A stretch of DNA of 64,000 bases from Brachionus manjavacas (lineage: Eukaryota > Rotifera > Eurotatoria > Ploima > Brachionidae). The stretch covers positions 101,935-165,934 of the forward strand of contig JAHQIY010000047.1 of the NCBI GenBank assembly GCA_019054805.1, written 5' to 3'. The notes under the pieces were generated by a model. It saw nothing but the letters and a program-made list of their open reading frames with translations, did not search any database and was not told the origin of the DNA. A program made the translations under genes and the position numbers. Positions 24,140-38,700 of the stretch are shown one piece after another (positions within the stretch are counted from its first letter, which is position 1; the number at the start of each line of letters is the position of its first letter).

Positions 24140-27100
24140 CTCACTATTTTTATGTTATCTTTCGGAAGAAGTCTTTACCTTGCTTTTATTTTCCGAAAAA
24201 CTCGTCGAAAAAATAAATTTTATTTTTAAAAGAATATATTAATAATTGCAGAACCTTGCCCTCACTATTTTTATGTTATCTTTCGGAAGAAGTCTTTACC
24301 TTGCTTTTATTTTCCGAAAAACTCGTCGAAAAAATAAATTTTATTTTTAAAAGAATATATTAATAATTGCAGAACCTTGCCCTCACTATTTTTATGTTAT
24401 CTTTCGGAAGAAGTCTTTACTGTACCTTTTATTTTTCGAAAAACTCGTCGAAAAAATAAATTTTTTTTTTTAAAGATATTTAAATCATTAAAGAACCTTG
24501 CCCTCACTATTTTTATGTTATCTTTCGGAAGAAGTCTTTACCTTGCTTTTATTTTCCGAAAAACTCGTCGAAAAAATAAATTTTATTTTTAAAAGAATAT
24601 ATTAATAATTGCAGAACCTTGCCCTCACTATTTTTATGTTATCTTTCGGAAGAAGTCTTTACCTTGCTTTTATTTTCCGAAAAACTCGTCGAAAAAATAA
24701 ATTTTATTTTTAAAAGAATATATTAATAATTGCAGAACCTTGCCCTCACTATTTTTATGTTATCTTTCGGAAGAAGTCTTTACCTTGCTTTTATTTTCAG
24801 AAAAACTCGTCGAAAAAATAAATTTTATTTTTAAAAGAATATATTAATAATTGCAGAACCTTGCCCTCACTATTTTTATGTTATCTTTCGGAAGAAGTCT
24901 TTACCTTGCTTTTATTTTCCGAAAAACTCGTCGAAAAAATAAATTTTATTTTTAAAAAGATATTTAAATCATTGTAGAACCTTGCCCTCACTATTTTTAT
25001 GTTATCTTTCGGAAGAAGTCTTTACCTTGCTTTTATTTTCCGAAAAACTCGTCGAAAAAATAAATTTTATTTTTAAAAGAATATATTAATAATTGCAGAA
25101 CCTTGCCCTCACAATTTTTATGTTATCTTTCGGAAGAAGTCTTTACCTTGCTTTTATTTTTCGAAAAACTCGTCGAAAAAATAAATTTTATTTTTAAAAG
25201 AATATATTAATAATTGCAGAACCTTGCCCTCACTATTTTTATGTTATCTTTCGGAAGAAGTCTTTACCTTGCTTTTATTTTCAGAAAAACTCGTCGAAAA
25301 AATAAATTTTATTTTTAAAAGAATATATTAATAATTGCAGAACCTTGCCCTCACTATTTTTATGTTATTATCGGAAGAAGTCTTTACCTTGCTTTTATAT
25401 TCAGAAAAACTACTCGAAAAAATAAATTTTATTTTTAAAGATTATTTAAATCAAATTAGAACCTTGCCCTCACTATTTTTATGTTATCTTTCGGAAGAAG
25501 TCTTTACCTTGCTTTTATTTTCCGAAAAACTCGTCGAAAAAATAAATTTTATTTTTAAAAGAATATATTAATTATTGCAGAACCTTGCCCTCACTATTTT
25601 TATGTTATCTTTCGGAAGAAGTCTTTACCTTGCTTTTATTTTCCGAAAACTCGTCGAAAAAATAAATTTTATTTTTAAAAGAATATATTAATAATTGCAG
25701 AACCTTGCCCACACTATATTTATGTTATCTTTCGGAAGAAGTCTTTACCTTGCTTTTATTTTCCGAAAAACTCGTTGAAAAAATAAATTTTATTTTTAAA
25801 GAATATTTAAATCATTCCAGAACCTTGCCCTCACTATTTTTATGTTATCTTTCGGAAGAAGTCTTTACCTTGCTTTTATTTTTAGAAAAACTCGTCGAAA
25901 AAATGAATTTTATTTTTAAAAAGATATTTCAATCATTGTAGAACCTTGCCCTCACTATATTTATGTTATCTTTCGGAAGAAGTCTTTACCTTGCTTTTAT
26001 TTTCAGAAAAACTCGTCGAAAAAATAAATTTATTTTTAAAAAGATATATTAATTATTGCAGAACCTTGCCCTCACTATTTTTATGTTATCTTTCGGAAGA
26101 AGTCTTTACCTTGCTTTTATTTTCCGAAAAACTCGTCGAAAAAATAAATTTTATTTTTAAAAGAATATATTAATAATTGCAGAACCTTGCCCTCACTATT
26201 TTTATGTTATCTTTCGGAAGAAGTCTTTACCTTGCTTTTATTTTCCGAAAAACTCGTCGAAAAAATAAATTTTATTTTTAAAAGAATATATTAATAATTG
26301 CAGAACCTTGCCCTCACTATTTTTATGTTATCTTTCGGAAGAAGTCTTTACCTTGCTTTTATTTTTCGAAAAACTCGTCGAAAAAATAAATTTTTTTTTT
26401 TAAAGATATTTAAATCATTAAAGAACCTTGCCCTCACTATTTTTATGTTATCTTTCGGAAGAAGTCTTTACCTTGCTTTTATTTTCCGAAAAACTCGTCG
26501 AAAAAATAAATTTTATTTTTAAAAGAATATATTAATAATTGCAGAACCTTGCCCTCACTATTTTTATGTTATCTTTCGGAAGAAGTCTTTACCTTGCTTT
26601 TATTTTCCGAAAAACTCGTCGAAAAAATAAATTTTATTTTTAAAAGAATATATTAATAATTGCAGAACCTTGCCCTCACTATTTTTATGTTATCTTTCGG
26701 AAGAAGTCTTTACCTTGCTTTTATTTTTAGATTAAATACTCGTCGAAAAAATAAATTTTATTTTTAAAAGAATATATTAATCATTCCAGAACCTTGCCCT
26801 CACTATTTTTATGTTATCTTTCGGAAGAAGTCTTTACCTTGCTTTTATTTTCCGAAAAACTCGTCGAAAAAATGAATTTTATTTTTAAAAAGATATATTA
26901 ATTATTGCAGAACCTTGCCCTCACTATTTTTATGTTATCTTTCGGAAGAAGTCTTTACCTTGCTTTTATTTTCCGAAAAACTCGTCGAAAAAATAAATTT
27001 TATTTTTAAAAGAATATATTAATAATTGCAGAACCTTGCCCTCACTATTTTTATGTTATCTTTCGGAAGAAGTCTTTACCTTGCTTTTATTTTCCGAAAA

Positions 27101-28399
27101 ACTCGTCGAAAAAATAAATTTTATTTTTAAAAGAATATATTAATAATTGCAGAACCTTGCCCTCACTATTTTTATGTTATCTTTCGGAAGAAGTCTTTAC
27201 CTTGCTTTTATTTTCCGAAAAACTCGTCGAAAAAATAAATTTTATTTTTAAAAGAATATATTAATAATTGCAGAACCTTGCCCTTACTATTTTTATGTTA
27301 TCTTTCGGAAGAAGTCTTTACCTTGCTTTTATATTCTGAAAAACTACTCAAAAAAATAAATTTTTTTTTTTAAAGAATATTTAAATCATTCCAGAACCTT
27401 GCCCTCACTATTTTTATGTTATCTTTCGGAAGAAGTCTTTACCTTGCTTTTATTTTCCGAAAAACTCGTCGAAAAAATAAATTTTATTTTTAAAAGAATA
27501 TATTAATAATTGCAGAACCTTGCCCTCACTATTTTTATGTTATCTTTCGGAAGAAGTCTTTACCTTGCTTTTATTTTCAGATAAAATACTCGAAAAAAAA
27601 AATATTATTTTTAAAAAGATATTTAAATCATTAAAGAACCTTGCCCTCACTATTTTTATGTTATCTTTCGGAAGAAGTCTTTACCTTGCTTTTATTTTCC
27701 GAAAAACTCGTCGAAAAAAATAAATTTTATTTTTTAAAAGATATTTAAATCATTAAAGTACCTTGCCCTCACTATTTTTATGTTATCTTTCGGAAGAAGT
27801 CTTTACCTTGCTTTTATTTTCCGAAAAACTCGTCGAAAAAATAAATTTTATTTTTAAAAGAATATATTAATAATTGCAGAACCTTGCCCTCACTATTTTT
27901 ATGTTATCTTTCGGAAGAAGTCTTTACCTTGCTTTTATTTTCCGAAAAACTCGTCGAAAAAATAAATTTTATTTTTAAAAGAATATATTAATAATTGCAG
28001 AACCTTGCCCTCACTATTTTTATGTTATCTTTCGGAAGAAGTCTTTACCTTGCTTTTATTTTCCGAAAAACTCGTCGAAAAAATAAATTTTATTTTTAAA
28101 AGAATATATTAATAATTGCAGAACCTTGCCCTCACTATTTTTATGTTATCTTTCGGAAGAAGTCTTTACCTTGCTTTTATTTTCCGAAAAACTCGTCGAA
28201 AAAATAAATTTTATTTTTAAAAGAATATATTAATAATTGCAGAACCTTGCCCTCACTATTTTTATGTTATCTTTCGGAAGAAGTCTTTACCTTGCTTTTA
28301 TTTTCCGAAAAACTCGTCGAAAAAATAAATTTTATTTTTAAAAGAATATATTAATAATTGCAGAACCTTGCCCTCACTATTTTTATGTTATCTTTCGGA

Positions 28400-29340
28400 A
28401 GAAGTCTTTCTGTTGCTTTTATTTTCCGAAAAACCCGTCGAAAAAAAAAATTTTATTTTTAAAAGAATAAATAAATAATTGCAGAACCTTGCCCTCACTA
28501 TTTTTATGTTATCTTTCGGAAGAAGTCTTTACCTTGCTTTTATTTTCCGAAAAACTCGTCGAAAAAATAAATTTTATTTTTAAAAGAATATATTAATAAT
28601 TGCAGAACCTTGCCCTTACTATTTTTATGTTATCTTTCGGAAGAAGTCTTTAGCTTGCTTTTATTTTCCGAAAAACCCGTCGAAAAAAAAAATTTTATTT
28701 TTAAAAGAATAAATAAATAATTGCAGAACCTTGCCCTCACTATTTTTATGTTATCTTTCGGAAGAAGTCTTTACCTTGCTTTTATTTTCCGAAAAACTCG
28801 TCGAAAAAATAAATTTTATTTTTAAAGAATATTTTAATAATTGCAGAACCTTGCCCTCACTATTTTTAGGTTATCTTTCGGAAGAAGTCTTTACCTTGCT
28901 TTTATTTTTTCGAAAAACCCGTCGAAAAAAAAAATTTTATTTTTAAAAGAATAAATAAATAATTGCAGAACCTTGCCCTCACTATTTTTATGTTATCTTT
29001 CGGAAGAAGTCTTTACCTTGCTTTTATTTTCCGAAAAACTCGTCGAAAAAATAAATTTTATTTTTAAAAGAATATATTAATAATTGCAGAACCTTGCCCT
29101 CACTATTTTTATGTTATCTTTCGGAAGAAGTCTTTACCTTGCTTTTATTTTCCGAAAAACTCGTCGAAAAAATAAATTTTATTTTTAAAAGAATAAATAA
29201 ATAATTGCAGAACCTTGCCCTTACTATTTTTATGTTTTCTTTCGGAAGAAGTTTTTACCTTGCTTTTATTTTCCGAAAAACCCGTCGAAAAAAAAAATTT
29301 TATTTTTAAAAGAATAAATAAATAATTGCAGAACCTTGCC
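28400..29340 (+). repeat. Dimeric 242-bp higher-order repeat in B marked by CCCGTCG
   Basis: Units with ACCCGTCG plus a ten-A run and an AAAAGAATAAATAAATAATT linker alternate with standard B units. CCCGTCG starts at 28434, 28676, 28918 and 29281. The spacings are 242, 242 and 363 bp (two, two and three monomers). Upstream parts of the marked units vary (TTTCTGTTGC, TTTAGCTTGC, TATTTTTTCG), so the dimer was copied and then altered or partly converted. Confidence 0.8.
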
Positions 29341-32300
29341 CTCACTATTTTTATGTTATCTTTCGGAAGAAGTCTTTACCTTGCTTTTATTTTCCGAAAA
29401 ACTCGTCGAAAAAATAAATTTTATTTTTAAAAGAATATATTAATAATTGCAGAACCTTGCCCTCACTATTTTTATGTTATCTTTCGGAAGAAGTCTTTAC
29501 CTTGCTTTTATTTTCCGAAAAACTCGTCGAAAAAATAAATTTTATTTTTAAAAGAATATATTAATAATTGCAGAACCTTGCCCTCACTATTTTTATGTTA
29601 TCTTTCGGAAGAAGTCTTTACCTTGCTTTTATTTTCCGAAAAACTCGTCGAAAAAATAAATTTTATTTTTAAAAGAATATATTAATAATTGCAGAACCTT
29701 GCCCTCACTATTTTTATGTTATCTTTCGGAAGAAGTCTTTACCTTGCTTTTATTTTCCGAAAAACTCGTCGAAAAAATAAATTTTATTTTTAAAAGAATA
29801 TATTAATAATTGCAGAACCTTGCCCTCACTATTTTTATGTTATCTTTCGGAAGAAGTCTTTACCTTGCTTTTATTTTTAGAAAAACTCGTCAAAAAAATA
29901 AATTTTATTTTTAAAATTATTTAAATCATTGCAGAACCTTGCCCTCACTATTCTTATGTTATCTTTCGAATGTCTTTACCTTGCTTTTTTTTCCGATAAA
30001 CTCGTCGAAAAAATGAATTTTATTTTTAAAAAGATATTTAAATCATTAAAGAACCTTGCCCTCACTATTTTTATGTTATCTTTCGGAAGAAGTCTTTACC
30101 TTGCTTTTATTTTCCGAAAAACTCGTCGAAAAAATGAATTTTATTTTTAAAAAGATATATTAATTATTGCAGAACCTTGCCCTCACTATTTTTATGTTAT
30201 CTTTCGGAAGAAGTTTTTACTTTGCTTTTATTTTCAGAAGTACTCGTCGAAAAAATAAATTTTACTTTTAAAAAGATATTTAAATCATTAAAGTACCTTG
30301 CCAATCCTATTTTTATGTTATCTTTCGGAAGAAGTCTTTACCTTGCTTTTATTTTCCGAAAAACTCGTCGAAAAAATTAATTTTATTTTTAAAAATATAT
30401 TTAAATCATTCCAGAACCTTGCCCTCACTATTTTTATGTTATCTTTCGGAAGAAGTCTTTACCTTGCTTTTATTTTCCGAAAAACTCGTCGAAAAAATAA
30501 ATTTTATTTTTAAAAGAATATATTAATAATTGCAGAACCTTGCCCTCACTATTTTTATGTTATCTTTCGGAAGAAGTCTTTACCTTGCTTTTATTTTCCG
30601 AAAAACTCGTCGAAAAAATAAATTTTATTTTTAAAAGAATATATTAATAATTGCAGAACCTTGCCCTCACTATTTTTATGTTATCTTTCGGAAGAAGTCT
30701 TTACCTTGCTTTTATTTTCCGAAAAACTCGTCGAAAAAATAAATTTTTTTTTTAAAGAATATATTAATAATTGCAGAACCTTGCCCTCACTATTTTTATG
30801 TTATCTTTCGGAAGAAGTCTTTACCTTGCTTTTATTTTCCGAAAAACTCGTCGAAAAAATAAATTTTATTTTTAAAAGAATATATTAATAATTGCAGAAC
30901 CTTGCCCTCACTATTTTTATGTTATCTTTCGGAAGAAGTCTTTACCTTGCTTTTATTTTCCGAAAAACTCGTCGAAAAAATAAATTTTATTTTTAAAAGA
31001 ATATATTAATAATTGCAGAACCTTGCCCTCACTATTTTTATGTTATCTTTCGGAAGAAGTCTTTTTGTACCTTTTATTTTTAGAAAAACTCGTCGCAAAA
31101 ATAAATTTTATTTTTAAAAGAATATATAAATCATTGCAGAACCTTGCCCTCACTATTTTTATGTTATCTTTCGGAAGAAGTCTTTACCTTGCTTTTATTT
31201 TCCGAAAAACTCGTCGAAAAAATAAATTTTATTTTTAAAAGAATATATTAATAATTGCAGAACCTTGCCCTCACTATTTTTATGTTATCTTTCGGAAGAA
31301 GTCTTTACCTTGCTTTTATTTTCCGAAAAACTCGTCGAAAAAAATAAATTTTATTTTTAAAATAATATTTAAATCGATTCAGAACCTTGCCCTCACTATT
31401 TTTATGTTATCTTTCGGAAGAAGTCTTTACCTTGCTTTTATTTTCCGAAAAACTCGTCGAAAAAATAAATTTTATTTTTAAAAGAATATATTAATAATTG
31501 CAGAACCTTGCCCTCACTATTTTTATGTTATCTTTCGGAAGAAGTCTTTACCTTGCTTTTGTTTTCAGAAGTACTCGTCGAAAAAATAAATTTTATTTTT
31601 AAAAGAATATATTAATAATTGCAGAACCTTGCCCACACTATATTTATGTTATCTTTCGGAAGAAGTCTTTACCTTGCTTTTATTTTCCGAAAAACTCGTC
31701 GAAAAAATAAATTTTATTTTTAAAAGAATATATTAATAATTGCAGAACCTTGCCCTCACTATTTTTATGTTATCTTTCGGAAGAAGTCTTTACCTTGCTT
31801 TTATTTTCAGAAGTACTCGTCGAAAAAATAAATTTTATTTTTAAAAGAATATATTAATTATTGCAGAACCTTGCCCTCACTATTTTTATGTTATCTTTCG
31901 GAAGAAGTCTTTACCTTGCTTTTATTTTTCGAAAAACTCGTCGAAAAAATAAATTTTATTTTTAAAAGAATATATTAATAATTGCAGAACCTTGCCCTCA
32001 CTATTTTTATGTTATCTTTCGGAAGAAGTCTTTACCTTGCTTTTATTTTCCGAAAAACTCGTCGAAAAAATAAATTTTTTTTTTAAAGAATATATTAATA
32101 ATTGCAGAACCTTGCCCTCACTATTTTTATGTTATCTATCGGAAGAAGTCTTTACCTTGCTTTTATTTTCCGAAAAACTCGTCGAAAAAATAAATTTTTT
32201 TTTTAAAGAATATATTAATAATTGCAGAACCTTGCCCTCACTATTTTTATGTTATCTTTCGGAAGAAGTCTTTACCTTGCTTTTATTTTCCGAAAAACTC

Positions 32301-35300
32301 GTCGAAAAAATAAATTTTATTTTTAAAAGAATATATTAATAATTGCAGAACCTTGCCCTCACTATTTTTATGTTATCTTTCGGAAGAAGTCTTTACCTTG
32401 CTTTTATTTTCCGAAAAACTCGTCGAAAAAATAAATTTTATTTTTAAAAGAATATATTAATTATTGCAGAACCTTGCCCTCACTATTTTTATGTTATCTT
32501 TCGGAAGAAGTCTTTACCTTGCTTTTGTTTTCAGAAGTACTCGTCGAAAAAATAAATTTTATTTTTAAAAGAATATATTAATTATTGCAGAACCTTGCCC
32601 TCACTATTTTTATGTTATCTTTCGGAAGAAGTCTTTACCTTGCTTTTATTTTCGGAAAAACTCGTCGAAAAAATAAATTTTATTTTTAAAAGAATATATT
32701 AATTATTGCAGAACCTTGCCCTCACTATTTTTATGTTATCTTTCGGAAGAAGTCTTTACCTTGCTTTTTTTTCCGAAAAACTCGTCGAAAAAATAAATTT
32801 TATTTTTAAAAAGATATTTAAATCATTGTAGAACCTTGCCCTCACTTTTTTTATGTTATCTTTCGGAAGAAGTCTTTACCTTGCTTTTATTTTTCGAAAA
32901 ACTCGTCGAAAAAATAAATTTTATTTTTAAAAGAATATATTAATTATTGCAGAACCTTGCCCTCACTATTTTTATGTTATCTTTCGGAAGAAGTCTTTAC
33001 CTTGCTTTTATTTTCGGAAAAACTCGTCGAAAAAATGAATTTTATTTTTAAAAAGATATTTCAATCATTGTAGAACCTTGCCAATCCTATTTTTATGTTA
33101 TCTTTCGGAAGAAGTCTTTACCTTGCTTTTATTTTCCGAAAAACTCGTCGAAAAAATAAATTTTATTTTTAAAAGAATATATTAATAATTGCAGAACCTT
33201 GCCCACACTATATTTATGTTATCTTTCGGAAGAAGTCTTTACCTTGCTTTTATTTTTCGAAAAACTCGTCGAAAAAATAAATTTTATTTTTAAAAGAATA
33301 TATTAATAATTGCAGAACCTTGCCCTCACTATTTTTATGTTATCTTTCGGAAGAAGTCTTTACCTTGCTTTTATTTTCCGAAAAACTCGTCGAAAAAATA
33401 AATTTTATTTTTAAAAGAATATATTAATAATTGCAGAACCTTGCCCTCACTATTTTTATGTTATCTTTCGGAAGAAGTCTTTACCTTGCTTTTATTTTCC
33501 GAAAAACTCGTCGAAAAAATAAATTTTATTTTTAAAGAATATTTAAATCATAGTATAACCTTGCCCTCACTATTTTTATGTTATCTTTCGGAAGAAGTCT
33601 TTACCTTGCTTTTATTTTCAGAAAAACTCGTCGAAAAAATAAATTTTATTTAAAAGAATATTTAAATCAGTGCAGAACCTTGCCCTCACTTTTTTTATGT
33701 TATCTTTCGGAAGAAGTCTTTACCTTGCTTTTATTTTAAGAAAAACTCGTCGAAAAAATAAATTTATTTTTAAAAAGATATATTAATAATTGCAGAACCT
33801 TGCCCTCACTATTTTTATGTTATCTTTCGGAAGAAGTCTTTACCTTGCTTTTATTTTCCGATAACTCGTCGAAAAAATAAATTTTATTTTTAAAAGAATA
33901 TATTAATAATTGCAGAACCTTGCCCTCACAATTTTTATGTTATCTTTTGGAAGAAGTCTTTACCTTGCTTTTATTTTCCGAAAATATCGTCGAAAAAATA
34001 AATATTATTTTTAAAAAGATATTTAAATCATTGTAGAACCTTGCCAATCCTATTTTTATGTTATCTTTCGGAAGAAGTCTTTACCTTGCTTTTATTTTCC
34101 GAAAAACTCGTCGAAAAAATAAATTTTATTTTTAAAAAGATATTTAAATCATTGTAGAACCTTGCCCTCACTATTTTTATGTTATCTTTCGGAAGTAGTC
34201 TTTCTGTACCTTGCTTTTAAAAAAACTCGTCGAAAAAATAAATTTTATTTTTAAAAGAATATATTAATAATTGCAGAACCTTGCCCTCACAATTTTTATG
34301 TTATCTTTCGGAAGAAGTCTTTACCTTGCTTTTATTTTTCGAAAAACTCGTCGAAAAAATAAATTTTATTTTTAAAAGAATATATTAATAATTGCAGAAC
34401 CTTGCCCTCACTATTTTTATGTTATCTTTCGGAAGAAGTCTTTACCTTGCTTTTATTTTCCGAAAAACTCGTCGAAAAAATAAATTTTACTTTTAAAAAG
34501 ATATTTAAATCATTAAAGTACCTTGCCCTCACAATTTTTATGTTATCTTTCGGAAGAAGTCTTTACCTTGCTTTTATTTTCCGAAAAACTCGTCGAAAAA
34601 ATAAATTTTTTTTTTTAAAGAATATTTAAATCATTCCAGAACCTTGCCCTCACTATTTTTATGTTATCTTTCGGAAGAAGTCTTTACCTTGCTTTTATTT
34701 TCCGAAAAACTCGTCGAAAAAAAAAATTTTATTTTTAAAAGAATAAATAAATAATTGCAGAACCTTGCCCTCACTATTTTTATGTTATCTTTCGGAAGAA
34801 GTCTTTACCTTGCTTTTATTTTCCGAAAAACTCGTCGAAAAAATAAATTTTATTTTTAAAAGAATATATTAATAATTGCAGAACCTTGCCCTCACTATTT
34901 TTATGTTATCTTTCGGAAGAAGTCTTTACCTTGCTTTTATTTTCCGAAAAACTCGTCGAAAAAATAAATTTTATTTTTAAAAGAATATATTAATAATTGC
35001 AGAACCTTGCCCTCACTATTTTTATGTTATCTTTCGGAAGAAGTCTTTACCTTGCTTTTATTTTCCGAAAAACTCGTCGAAAAAATAAATTTTATTTTTA
35101 AAGAATATTTAAATCATTCCAGAACCTTGCCCTCACTATTTTTATGTTATCTTTCGGAAGAAGTCTTTACCTTGCTTTTATTTTCCGAAAAACTCGTCGA
35201 AAAAATAAATTTTATTTTTAAAAGAATATATTAATAATTGCAGAACCTTGCCCTCACTATTTTTATGTTATCTTTCGGAAGAAGTCTTTACCTTGCTTTT

Positions 35301-35483
35301 ATTTTCCGAAAAACTCGTCGAAAAAATAAATTTTATTTTTAAAAGAATATATTAATAATTGCAGAACCTTGCCCTCACTATTTTTATGTTATCTTTCGGA
35401 AGAAGTCTTTACCTTGCTTTTATTTTCCGAAAAACTCGTCGAAAAAATAAATTTTATTTTTAAAAGAATATATTAATAATTGC

Positions 35484-35792
35484 AGAACCTTGCCCTCACT
35501 ATTTTTATGTTATCTTTCGGAAGAAGTCTTTACCTTGCTTTTATTTTCCGAAAAACTCGTCGAAAAAATAAATTTTACTTTAAAAGAATAAATTAATAAT
35601 TGCAGAACCTTACCCTAACTATTTTTATGTTATCTTTCGGAAGAAGTCTTTAGCTTGCTTTTATTTTCCGAAAAACCCGTCGAAAAAAAAAATTTTATTT
35701 TTAAAAGAATATATTAATAATTGCAGAACCTTGCCCTCACTATTTTTATGTTATCTTTCGGAAGAAGTCTTTACCTTGCTTTTATTTTCCGA
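35484..35792 (+). repeat. Variant block in B, copy 2 (identical partner at 15299-15607)
   Basis: This is the second copy of the linked rare-variant block (TACTTTAAAAGAATAAATTA, CTTACCCTAAC, TTTAGCTTGC, ACCCGTCG, ten-A run). Identity ends at 35793, where TAAACTCGTCAAAA replaces AAAACTCGTCGAAA. The monomers after it (TTCTATTTTTAAAGAATATT, TTTCCCTCACTATTCTTATG) differ from those after copy 1. Confidence 0.8.
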
Positions 35793-38700
35793 TAAACTCG
35801 TCAAAAAAATAAATTCTATTTTTAAAGAATATTTAAATCATTCCAGAACCTTTCCCTCACTATTCTTATGTTATCTTTCGGAAGAAGTCTTTACCTTGCT
35901 TTTATTTTCCGAAAAAATCGTCGAAAAAATAAATTTTATTTTTAAAAAGATATTTCAATAATTGCAGAACCTTGCCCACACTATATTTATGTTATCTTTC
36001 GGAAGAAGTCTTTACCTTGCTTTTATTTTCCGAAAAACTCGTCGAAAAAATAAATTTTATTTTTAAAAAGATATTTAAATCATAGTAGAACCTTGCCCTC
36101 ACTATTTTTATGTTATCTATCGGAAGAATTCTTTACCTTGCTTTTATATTCAGAAAAACTACTCATAAAATAAATTTTATTTTTAAAAAGATATTTAAAT
36201 CATAGTAGAACCTTGCCCTCACTATTTTTATGTTATCTTTCGGAAGAAGTCTTTACCTTGCTTTTATTTTCCGAAAAACTCGTCGAAAAAATAAATTTTA
36301 TTTTTAAAAGAATATATTAATAATTGCAGAACCTTGCCCTCACTATTTTTATGTTATCTTTCGGAAGAAGTCTTTACCTTGCTTTTATTTTCAGAAACAC
36401 TCGTCGATAAAATAATTTTTATTTTTATAAGAATAAATAAATAATTGCAGAACCTTGCCCTCACTATTTTTATGTTATCTTTCGGAAGAGGTCTTTCTGT
36501 ACCTTTGCTTTTCGAAAAACTCGTCGAAAAAATGAATTTTATTTTTAAAAAGATATTTAAATCATTAAAGAACCTTGCCCTCACTATTTTTATGTTATCT
36601 TTCGGAAGAAGTCTTTACCTTGCTTTTGTTTTCAGAAGTACTCGTCGAAAAAATAAATTTTATTTTTAAAGAATATTTAAATCATTGTAGAACCTTGCCC
36701 CCACTATTCTTATGTTATCTTTCGGAAGAAGTCTTTAACTTGCTTTTATTTTCCGATAAACTCGTCAAAAAAATAAATTCTATTTTTAAAGAATATTTAA
36801 ATCATTCCAGAACCTTTCCCTCACTATTCTTATGTTATCTTTCGGAAGAAGTCTTTACCTTGCTTTTATTTTCCGATTAACTCGTCAAAAAAATAAATTT
36901 TTTTTTTAAAAGATAGTTTAATCATTGTAGAACCTTTCCCTCACTATTCTTATCTTATCTTTCGGAAGAAGTCTTTACCTTGCTTTTATTTCACGAAAAA
37001 ATCGTCGAAAAAATAAATTTTATTTTTAAAAGAATATATTAATAATTGCAGAACCTTGCCCTCACTATTTTCATGTTATCTTTCGGAAGAAGTCTTTACC
37101 TTGCTTTTATTTTCAGAAAAACTCGTCGAAAAATAAATTTTATTTTTAAAGAATATTTAAATCATTCCAGAACCTTGCCCTCACTATTTTCATGTTATCT
37201 TTCGGAAGAAGTCTTTACCTTGCTTTTATTTTCCGAAAAACTCGTCGAAAAAAATAAATTTTATTTTTTAAAAGATATTTAAATCATTAAAGTACCTTGC
37301 CCTCACAATTTTTATGTTATCTTTCGGAAGAAGTCTTTACCTTGCTTTTATTTTCCGAAAAACTCGTCGAAAAAATAAATTTTATTTTTAAAAGAATATA
37401 TTAATTATTGCAGAACCTTGCCCTCACTATTTTTATGTTATCTTTCGGAAGAAGTCTTTACCTTGCTTTTATTTTCCGAAAAACTCGTCGAAAAAATAAA
37501 TTTTATTTTTAAAAGAATATATTAATAATTGCAGAACCTTGCCCTCACTTTTTTTATGTTATCTTTCGGAAGAAGTCTTTACCTTGCTTTTATTTTCCGA
37601 AAAACTCGTCGAAAAAATTAATTTTATTTTTAAAGAATATTTTAATCATTCCAGAACCTTGCCCTCACTTTTTTTATGTTATCTTTCGGAAGAAGTCTTT
37701 ACCTTGCTTTTATTTTCAGAAAAACTCGTCGAAAAAATAAATTTTATTTTTAAAAATATATTTAAATCATTGCAGAACCTTGCCCTCACTATTTTTATGT
37801 TATCTTTCGGAAGAAGTCTTTACCTTGCTTTTATTTTCCGAAAAACTCGTCGAAAAAATAAATTTTATTTTTAAAAGAATATATTAATAATTGCAGAACC
37901 TTGCCCTCACTATTTTTATGTTTTCTTTCGGAAGAAGTCTTTATCTGCTTTTATTTTTCGAAAAACTCGTCGAAAAAATAAATTTTATTTTTAAAAAGAT
38001 TATTTAAATCATTCCAACCCTTGCCCTCACTTTTTTTACGTTATCTTTCGGAAGAAGTCTTTACCTTGCTTTTATTTTCCGAAAACTCGTCGAAAAATAA
38101 ATTTTATTTTTAAAAGAATATTTTAATCATTGCAGAACCTTGCCCTCACTATTTTTATGTTATCTTTCGGAAGAAATCTTTACCTTGCTTTTATTTTTAG
38201 AAAAACTCGTCGAAAAAATAAATTTTATTTTTAAAAGAATATTTAAATCATTGCAGAACCTTGCCCTCACTATTTTTATGTTATCTTTCGGAAGAAGTCT
38301 TTCTGTACCTTTTATTTTTCGAAAAACTCGTCGAAAAAATAAATTTTTTTTTTTAAAGATATTTAAATCATTAAAGAACCTTGCCCTCACTATTTTTATG
38401 TTATCTTTCGGAAGAAGTCTTTACCTTGCTTTTATTTTCCGAAAAACTCGTCGAAAAAATAAATTTTATTTTTAAAAGAATATATTAATTATTGCAGAAC
38501 CTTGCCCTCACTATTTTTATGTTAATCTTTCGGAAGAAGTCTTTACCTTGCTTTTATTTTTAGAAAAACTCGTCGAAAAAATAAATTTTATTTTTAAAAG
38601 AATATTTAAATAATTGCAGAACCTTGCCCTCACTATTTTTATGTTATCTTTCGGAAGAAGTCTTTACCTTGCTTTTATTTTCCGAAAAACTTGTCGAAAA

